Shown: positions 43,018 through 48,282 of the stretch, in pieces | Layout: every line of letters starts with the position of its first letter | Numbering within the stretch: position 1 is the stretch's first letter | Assembly (NCBI RefSeq): GCF_002735695.1 | Contig: NZ_PDZH01000018.1 | Location: forward strand, 1-48,282 | Source of the DNA: Chitinimonas sp. BJB300 | GTDB lineage: Bacteria > Pseudomonadota > Gammaproteobacteria > Burkholderiales > Chitinimonadaceae | Direction of reading: 5' to 3' | Length of the DNA: 48,282 nt | Program-made: the position numbers and the translations under genes | Notes under the pieces: model-generated | Told to the model about the DNA's origin: nothing | The model's input: the letters and a program-made list of their open reading frames with translations, nothing else | Database searches by the model: none

Positions 43018-43827
43018 TTAGCCTCCGAAGAAGCGTTTGATCCAACCCTGCTTGGGGGCTTCGACAAAACGCATGGGCAGTTCTTCACCCAGGAAGCGGC
43101 CGATGACATCTTTGTAGGCTTCCGCCACGTCGGTGCCTTCTAGATGTACAGCCGGCGTGCCGCTGTTTGAGGCCTGCAATACGGATTCCGATTCAGGAAT
43201 GATGCCGATCAGAGGAATACGCAGAAGGTGTTGCACGTCGTCCAGAGACAGCATTTCCCCTGCTTCGACCCGCTTGGGTGAATAGCGTGTGATCAAGAGG
43301 TGCGCTTTGATTGAGCCACCTTCTTCCGCTCTCTTTGACTTGGCATCCAGAATGCCGAGGATGCGGTCTGAGTCCCGTACCGACGATACCTCGGGATTGG
43401 TGACGACGATGGCTTCTTCTGCGAAGTAAAGGGCCAACAGCGCGCCTGTTTCGATACCGGCAGGTGAGTCGCAGATAATGTACTCAAAGCCATCTGCTGC
43501 GAGTTCCTGTAGTACTTTTTCCACACCTTCGCGCGTCAAGGCTTCTTTGTCGCGAGTTTGAGAGGCGGGGAGGATAAATAGGTTGTCGCAATGCTTGTCC
43601 TTGATCAGGGCTTGGCGTAGCGAGGCTTCGCCCTGAATGACATTGACGAAGTCATACACGACGCGCCGCTCGCAACCCATGATGAGATCAAGATTACGCA
43701 AGCCGACGTCGAAGTCGATCACGGCGACTTTCTTGCCGCGTAAGGCGAGCCCAGAGGCAAAGCTTGCGCTGGTCGTGGTTTTACCGACCCCGCCTTTGCC
43801 AGAGGTAACGACGATGATTTTTGCCAC
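43018..43827 (-). CDS. minD: Septum-site-determining ATPase MinD
   Basis: A 269-residue ParA-type ATPase that recruits MinC to the membrane. The deviant Walker A GKGGVGKTT is near residues 10-18, MGCERRVVYDFVNVIQGEA is near 50-68, and the C-terminal amphipathic membrane helix (WIKRFFGG) is present. I placed the start at GTG 43827 because the product then begins like MinD elsewhere (AKIIVVTSGKGG) and AGGAAAAACC lies ahead. An ATG at 43893 overlaps the minC stop (ATGA) and would add 22 residues. Confidence 0.96.
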   Translation of the reverse strand: MAKIIVVTSGKGGVGKTTTSASFASGLALRGKKVAVIDFDVGLRNLDLIMGCERRVVYDFVNVIQGEASLRQALIKDKHCDNLFILPASQTRDKEALTREGVEKVLQELAADGFEYIICDSPAGIETGALLALYFAEEAIVVTNPEVSSVRDSDRILGILDAKSKRAEEGGSIKAHLLITRYSPKRVEAGEMLSLDDVQHLLRIPLIGIIPESESVLQASNSGTPAVHLEGTDVAEAYKDVIGRFLGEELPMRFVEAPKQGWIKRFFGG

Positions 43828-43892
43828 GTTGGTTTTTCCTGAGTTTTCTAAATGGAGTGCGCTGCTTGGCAACGCTGCAATATCGTTAGGCA

Positions 43893-44630
43893 TCAGTCTA
43901 GGTCCATGGCTTCCATCACTAGCCGATTCCCATCCAGGCGGACTTGGGTGGGTAGGCTCTTGATGCTGTGGGGTAGGGCTTCGTCAATAGCGCGGTAAAC
44001 CCCGGCCACTGAGAGCAACTCGGCTTCCATACAATGGGTAAAAATTCGTGCTGAGCGATCACCACGTGCACCTGCAAGCGCGCGGCCACGTAGTGGTGCA
44101 TAGACATGGACGTTGCCATCGGCAATGACTTCTGCGCCATGGCTGACCAAGCCCAGGATAATCAAATCACCACCTCGTGCGTAGACCTGTTGTCCGCTAC
44201 GTACTGGTTTGTCGATGATCATGGTGCCGCTGGGTAAAGCTGCGGGCTCGGTAGGGGTGGCACGCGCAGCTGGTCTGTTTTCCTTAGGAGGAAGGCCGGG
44301 CAACAGGGCAAGGCCGGTGTCAGCAATCGCTTCACGGTTTAGGCCCCCAGTGCCGCGGATGGCTAACGGCTGCATGCCGGCACGCCTTAACAGGGTGACC
44401 AGGGCAGATAAATTGGGCGCACCGGCCTCAGTCGGCCAGTCGCTCAGGTCGATCAGTGCCGCATCGCCATCAAACGAATTATCGCTGCCACCAAATTTCT
44501 GCCCTAGTGCAGTTTCCAGGGTAGTGAGGTCAGCAGTCTTCGGGCTGAATGCGATGAGATTAAGTGCAGTGCTCTTGATTTCAAAAGGCACTACGCTTCG
44601 CGTTTGGGCCGGTTTAACGGAGGCGGTCAT
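43893..44630 (-). CDS. minC: Septum-site-determining protein MinC
   Basis: A 245-residue FtsZ inhibitor. The N-terminal domain (about 1-110) is followed by a Pro/Ala-rich linker. The C-terminal beta-helix domain starts near PVRSGQQVYARGGDLIILGLVSHGAEVIADGNVHVY and ends with DGNRLVMEAMDLD. It is first of minCDE on the minus strand. Confidence 0.95.
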   Translation of the reverse strand: MTASVKPAQTRSVVPFEIKSTALNLIAFSPKTADLTTLETALGQKFGGSDNSFDGDAALIDLSDWPTEAGAPNLSALVTLLRRAGMQPLAIRGTGGLNREAIADTGLALLPGLPPKENRPAARATPTEPAALPSGTMIIDKPVRSGQQVYARGGDLIILGLVSHGAEVIADGNVHVYAPLRGRALAGARGDRSARIFTHCMEAELLSVAGVYRAIDEALPHSIKSLPTQVRLDGNRLVMEAMDLD

Positions 44631-44749
44631 CTAGTGCGCTCTGTGACGGCATGGGATTAGGAAATTGTTGCGGGAGTGTACTTGGTTCACGGCAATTGCT
44701 TCAACAAGACAAGCCTTATGCGCCAGATAGTTGCAGTGCATTCAGCAGC

Positions 44750-45346
44750 TCAAAGGCTACGGCGCTCGATCAGCGCCTGGGCAAGGGTACTGCTGTCTAC
44801 ATGTTCCAGTTCACCACCCACGGGCAAGCCACGGGCAATTCGGCTGACTCGTAGTCCCTGTGTGCGCAGTAACTCAGCTAGGTAGTGTGCGGTTGCTTCG
44901 CCCTCAACGGTAAAGTTGGTGGACAAAATGACCTCCTGCACCACGCCGTCCTGAGCGCGTGCCAGCAGTTTTTCGAAGTGAATATCCCCCGGGCCAACCC
45001 CATCCAAAGGAGAGAGCCGACCCATTAAAACGAAGTATCGACCTTTGAATGCCAGGGTTTGCTCCATGCGCAGCAAGTCCGCCGGCATTTCTACAACACA
45101 GAGTTGTTGATCGTCGCGACCCGGGGCTGCGCACAGTTCACACAATTCGTGTTCGGTGAAAGTGTTGCAACGCGCGCAGTTGCGTAAGCTGGTGAGGGCA
45201 TTTGCCAAAGCGTGCGCTAATTGGCTCGCCCCTGCCTGATCGCGCTGCAGCAGATGGTAGGCCATGCGTTGAGCCGACTTCGGCCCAACACCTGGTAGTA
45301 CCCGTAATGCATCAATCAATTGACTGAGCGGGGAGGGGGTCTTCAT
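44750..45346 (-). CDS. recR: Recombination protein RecR
   Basis: A 198-residue recombinational repair protein that acts with RecF/RecO. The helix-hairpin-helix is in [20 protein letters not shown], the four-Cys zinc site in [16 protein letters not shown], and the Toprim region around [15 protein letters not shown]. It lies in the conserved order dnaX-ybaB-recR. Confidence 0.97.
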   Translation of the reverse strand: MKTPSPLSQLIDALRVLPGVGPKSAQRMAYHLLQRDQAGASQLAHALANALTSLRNCARCNTFTEHELCELCAAPGRDDQQLCVVEMPADLLRMEQTLAFKGRYFVLMGRLSPLDGVGPGDIHFEKLLARAQDGVVQEVILSTNFTVEGEATAHYLAELLRTQGLRVSRIARGLPVGGELEHVDSSTLAQALIERRSL

Positions 45347-45376
45347 AAAGCGCTGATTTGACGGCGGCTACACGTA

Positions 45377-45706
45377 TCAGAACGGTAGCTTCATGCCGGC
45401 GGGAAGGTTCAAGCCTGCTGAGAAGCCAGCCATTTTTTCCTGTGAGGTTTGCTCGGCCCGGCGTAGCGCATCGTTGAATGCCGCGGCAATCAAGTCTTCC
45501 AGCATTTCCTTGTCGTCGTCAATCACGCTGGGGTCGATGCTCACGCGCTTCACGGCATGGTGACAGTTCATCACAATTTTGACCATGCCGGCGCCAGACT
45601 GTCCTTCTACATCGATATTGGCCAATTCTTCCTGGGCCTTTTTCATATTGTCTTGCATTTGTTGGGCTTGCTTCATCAGATTGCCCAGGCCGCCTTTGTT
45701 GAACAT
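45377..45706 (-). CDS. ybaB: YbaB/EbfC nucleoid-associated protein
   Basis: A 109-residue DNA-binding protein. It opens with [22 protein letters not shown] and contains [24 protein letters not shown], typical of the family. It lies between dnaX and recR, 30 bases before recR, with AAAGGAATAACC ahead of its ATG. Confidence 0.95.
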   Translation of the reverse strand: MFNKGGLGNLMKQAQQMQDNMKKAQEELANIDVEGQSGAGMVKIVMNCHHAVKRVSIDPSVIDDDKEMLEDLIAAAFNDALRRAEQTSQEKMAGFSAGLNLPAGMKLPF

Positions 45707-45745
45707 GGTTATTCCTTTGTTTAGATAAGAGTTGGGTTGCGCACT

Positions 45746-47515
45746 CTAGATAGGCTCTGTACGCGGTTGTATGGATTCAGGCAGGATGGTGGCATCGAAC
45801 TCGGAAATCAGGGCTTGCACCAAGGGGTCGGCATTGAGTGCGACTTCCGCTTCAGCCAGCCGTGCCGCCCGCTCGCGTTGCTGTAAGGCTGCTGGTGTTG
45901 ATTCTGTAGCACCGCCGACATTTATCTTGATCGTGGCGCGCTCACCGAAGTGTTGCCCGAGCGACTGTTCCAGTTTTTCGCGATATTCAGGGCCGGCTAC
46001 CACGCGATGTGTATCGGCCACTGCTAACTCGAAATGCAGTCCCGTGAAGGCAACTAGTTCGGCATGCTGGGCCAGCATGCCCGCTTGACCGCCAAGTCGA
46101 ATCTGCTTGAGTAATTTCGGCCAATTACCATCAAAGCCACGTTGGTTCTCATCGCTATGCGTATCGTTTGGGGCATCATCCGGCCGAGGTGCAGCTTCGT
46201 TGGCAGGCATACTTTCCCACGGTGGCGGCGCTTGCATTTCTTGAAGCAACTCTGCGCCAATAGCCTTTTTCGTGGAGGCTGCGGTTGACGGCATCGTCTT
46301 TGCAACAGATGGCTTGGCCGGTTCTGCGGCTTGAATGACAGGCGTGGCGGCGATTGCTGAGGCAGTTGGCTTGGTCGGGCTCTCTTGATGACTAACCGGT
46401 GCGACTGGTGCTTCCGCCGAAGCTAGGCGGCGAGTAGGTGCAAACGCAAGCATGCGCAGCAGTGTCATGCTCAGGCCTGCGAACTCATCGGGTGCAAGCG
46501 CGAGGTCTCGTCTGCCATGCAGGGTAATTTGATATAGCAGTTGCACTTGCTCAATGCTGAAGCGGGGGGCTAAGGCATTGAGTGCTGAATATTGGGGGTG
46601 GTCCTGCGTAATCGCAGTGGGTACGGTCTGCATCAATGCCAGCAGGTGAAGCAGACTGGAGAGTTCTTGTAAGATGGCATCACTGGCAATGCCACGAACG
46701 GCTAATTGTTCTGCCGCGGCCATAAGCCCCGCTCCATTCTGATTGGCTAACTGCTCCAGTAGGTCATACAAATAGGACTGATCCACTGCGCCCAGCATGG
46801 TGCGAATTCCGGCTTCTTCCACCTTGCCTGAACCGTAGGCAATGGCTTGGTCCAGCAATGAAAGTGCGTCTCGCATACTGCCGGCCGCCGCGTGGCCCAG
46901 TAGTGTGAGAGCTTCAATCTCGTAAGGAATAGCCTCAGCATCCAGTACCTGCTGTAGATGCTTTGCTATCTGTGGAGGTAGCATCTGCCGCAAGGAGAAC
47001 TGAAGGCAGCGCGACAATACAGTAACCGGGACCTTTTGTGGGTCGGTGGTCGCCAATATGAATTTCACATGGCTGGGTGGCTCTTCCAGCGTTTTTAGCA
47101 TCGCATTGAAGGCGCTCTTGGAGAGCATATGAACTTCGTCGATGATATAGACCTTGAACCGGCCCTGGGTAGGTGAGTACTGGGCGTTGTCCAGCACCTC
47201 ACGGATATTGTCGATGCCGGTATTTGAGGCGGCATCGATTTCCAGTAGGTCTACAAAGCGGCCAGCATCAATTTGCAAGCAGGCGTCACAGCGCCCACAG
47301 GGCGAGGCCGTAATGCCGGACTCGCAATTGAGCGACTTGGCGAGAATCCGGGCAATGGTGGTCTTACCTACTCCACGGGTACCCGTGAGTAGATAGGCGT
47401 GGTGCAGGCGCTGGCTTTCCAATGCGTTGCTCAAGGCTTTTACCACGTGCTCTTGGCCAACCAACGTCGAAAACGATTTTGGGCGCCACTTGCGGGCGAG
47501 AACTTGATAAGTCAT
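45746..47515 (-). CDS. dnaX: DNA polymerase III subunit tau/gamma
   Basis: A 589-residue clamp-loader ATPase. Walker A GTRGVGKTT is near residues 45-53, zinc-binding cysteines are in CESGITASPCGRCDAC, Walker B in YIIDEVHMLS near 125, and sensor-type residues in ILATTDPQKVP. After about residue 370 a Pro/Ala-rich linker leads to a C-terminal domain (from about GNWPKLLKQIRLGGQAG) like the polymerase-binding end of tau. First gene of the dnaX-ybaB-recR unit. A strong frameshift signal for a separate gamma form is not evident. Confidence 0.97.
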   Translation of the reverse strand: MTYQVLARKWRPKSFSTLVGQEHVVKALSNALESQRLHHAYLLTGTRGVGKTTIARILAKSLNCESGITASPCGRCDACLQIDAGRFVDLLEIDAASNTGIDNIREVLDNAQYSPTQGRFKVYIIDEVHMLSKSAFNAMLKTLEEPPSHVKFILATTDPQKVPVTVLSRCLQFSLRQMLPPQIAKHLQQVLDAEAIPYEIEALTLLGHAAAGSMRDALSLLDQAIAYGSGKVEEAGIRTMLGAVDQSYLYDLLEQLANQNGAGLMAAAEQLAVRGIASDAILQELSSLLHLLALMQTVPTAITQDHPQYSALNALAPRFSIEQVQLLYQITLHGRRDLALAPDEFAGLSMTLLRMLAFAPTRRLASAEAPVAPVSHQESPTKPTASAIAATPVIQAAEPAKPSVAKTMPSTAASTKKAIGAELLQEMQAPPPWESMPANEAAPRPDDAPNDTHSDENQRGFDGNWPKLLKQIRLGGQAGMLAQHAELVAFTGLHFELAVADTHRVVAGPEYREKLEQSLGQHFGERATIKINVGGATESTPAALQQRERAARLAEAEVALNADPLVQALISEFDATILPESIQPRTEPI

Positions 47516-47567
47516 GCGGGCAATTCTAACAGAAGCAGTTTATTCGTCCGGGTAGTAGGAGTGATCA

Positions 47568-47756
47568 ATGATGTATCCAATGCAAAACAAGCTGTCGGAT
47601 GAAGACCCCCGCCCCGTTGAGCCAATCGCGCCGTCCCCTGGTGAGTGCTGTAACAGTGGCTGTGACCCATGTATTTTTGATTTTTACAGTGAGGAGCTAC
47701 AGGAGTACCGGCTTAGGTTGGCTGAGTGGGAGCTTAGACAAGCCTCTAAAGAATGA
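47568..47756 (+). CDS. Small oxidoreductase-like domain protein
   Basis: A 62-residue protein. The Cys-rich core ECCNSGCDPCIFDFYSEELQEYR matches the short oxidoreductase-like domain (CC-x2-GC-x2-C followed by FDxYxxEL), found alone in many Betaproteobacteria and at the start of some redox proteins. The role is unknown; metal binding is likely from the four cysteines. ATG 47568 and 47571 are both possible, with TAGGAG ahead. It is divergent from dnaX. Confidence 0.8.
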   Translation: MMYPMQNKLSDEDPRPVEPIAPSPGECCNSGCDPCIFDFYSEELQEYRLRLAEWELRQASKE

Positions 47757-47981
47757 AACACTAAACTTATATAGGAAATTTCTTGAGTTGTCTGTACAGG
47801 GAGGCTTTGGTTGTAAGTCAGTGGTAGTTTCAATGTATTTCGACAGAGTTTTGAACGTTACAACGACAGCGGGCCGCGGTTTGTTGGCTGTGTGCTAATT
47901 ATTTTTGTGTGGTGATTTGTTACGAATCAGAGGTTTATTTGTTTTGTTGGAAGGGTTGAGCAGAAAGTTGTGTTTGGGGTG

Positions 47982-48010
47982 TTGACGCGTGTTGGGGCGG
48001 TGCGTATAGT
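47982..48010 (+). promoter_or_regulatory. Strong rRNA promoter
   Basis: TTGACG (47982-47987), a 17-base spacer and TATAGT (48005-48010). Transcription would start near 48017, about 200 bases before the 16S. Confidence 0.85.
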
Positions 48011-48086
48011 TCGCCTCTCTGCTGCTGACGCAGACAAAAACGAAGCGAAACGAATGAGTGTAGCGGAGTTAGTCTGAAGAAGCAAA

Positions 48087-48098
48087 CGCTCTTTAACA
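48087..48098 (+). promoter_or_regulatory. boxA antitermination site of the rRNA leader
   Basis: CGCTCTTTAACA matches the conserved boxA core (GCTCTTTAACA) bound by NusB-S10. Confidence 0.85.
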
Positions 48099-48122
48099 AG
48101 ATACAACCGATAAGCGTAGGCG

Positions 48123-48139
48123 CTTGGCTAGTAGCCAAG
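48123..48139 (+). promoter_or_regulatory. boxB-like hairpin in the rRNA leader
   Basis: CTTGGC and GCCAAG pair around TAGTA, shortly after boxA, the usual place for a boxB-like stem. Confidence 0.55.
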
Positions 48140-48213
48140 GCTTACGTAATGATTGAAACCATTTTGTGGTTTTGATTTTGCAAAAGTCAGTATTGTTTCA
48201 AAAAACAGAGATT

Positions 48214-48282
48214 GAACTCAAGAGTTTGATCCTGGCTCAGATTGAACGCTGGCGGCATGCTTTACACATGCAAGTCGAACGG
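48214..48282 (+). rRNA. 16S ribosomal RNA, 5' end (truncated by the window)
   Basis: AGAGTTTGATCCTGGCTCAG begins at 48221, the universal start used for 27F priming, and is followed by ATTGAACGCTGGCGGCATGC, then TTTACACATGCAAGTCG. The mature end is set near 48214 by comparison with E. coli numbering. The sequence type fits Beta- or Gammaproteobacteria. Confidence 0.97.

Larger units (their letters stand above)
47757..48213 (+). promoter_or_regulatory. Upstream region and leader of the rRNA operon
   Basis: It has no gene and is AT-rich up to the promoter at 47982. It contains the promoter, a boxA, a small hairpin and the sequence before the 16S start. The A/T-rich stretch (about 47895-47980) could serve as an UP element. 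Confidence 0.75.

Noticed and set aside
46260-46275. A-rich stretch in dnaX (GAAAAAGG on the coding strand) as a programmed frameshift site
   Set aside because: It lacks the full A-AAA-AAG heptamer, and no stimulatory stem was evident. A -1 shift there would end about 25 codons later. It is too weak to report as a feature.
47757-47981. A second rRNA promoter upstream of the one at 47982
   Set aside because: No pair of -35/-10 boxes with correct spacing was convincing.

Overview
The window is a chromosomal stretch of a Betaproteobacterium. The last bases are the 5' end of a 16S rRNA with the beta/gamma-type start, and the housekeeping blocks (minCDE, dnaX-ybaB-recR, hemE next to priA, argF and argG close together) are arranged as in that class. 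A relative of the Neisseriales is the most likely source, but this cannot be fixed from the window alone. Nearly all genes share one moderately high-GC composition. The visible exceptions are the 39.8-40.7 kb gene and the hemE-priA gap.

Layout. 0-0.6 kb: a cut-off transposase and a foldback repeat. 0.6-7.8 kb: a conserved hypothetical protein, an ABC-F ATPase with an apparent terminator in its leader, a FabG-type reductase with a structured leader, an L,D-transpeptidase-fold protein paired with a TPR lipid/cell-wall-side protein carrying the same C-terminal domain, and a small DMT (DUF486) protein. 8-11 kb: a questin-oxidase-like protein and glnS. 11-18 kb: a PAS-AraC regulator divergent from a tightly overlapping six-gene operon for hydroxyproline breakdown to 2-oxoglutarate (epimerase, three-subunit D-hydroxyproline dehydrogenase, deaminase, semialdehyde dehydrogenase). 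18-20.8 kb: an aminotransferase and EamA transporter divergent from an Lrp/AsnC regulator. 20.9-27.8 kb: hemE, an AT-rich gap with DnaA-box-like sites, priA, dacB, ubiD. 28-36.8 kb: a TerC/DUF475 membrane protein, a DUF3579 protein divergent from an Orn/Lys/Arg decarboxylase, a TPR-GGDEF cyclase, argF, a frameshifted VOC gene, a CHMI-family protein, argG. 36.9-40.7 kb: a lipoprotein, an amino-acid ABC permease and binding protein without an ATPase, and an orphan periplasmic binding-like protein. 40.9-47.8 kb: a pseudokinase-Sel1 membrane protein behind minCDE, then recR, ybaB, dnaX, and a small Cys-rich protein. 47.8 kb to end: rRNA promoter, leader and 16S start.

The most unusual structure is a set of short non-coding elements. 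Five copies of a 140-141 bp element (family A) and two of a longer element (family B) have the same outermost ends (GAACCTGT / ACAGGTTC), are imperfect palindromes along their whole length, and are flanked by 3-bp repeats (TTA or TAA). One A copy lies inside a B copy, and the other B copy provides the matching empty site. All five A copies lie shortly after the stop codon of a plus-strand gene.

Functions were assigned from protein motifs and gene order by reading; no database search was possible.
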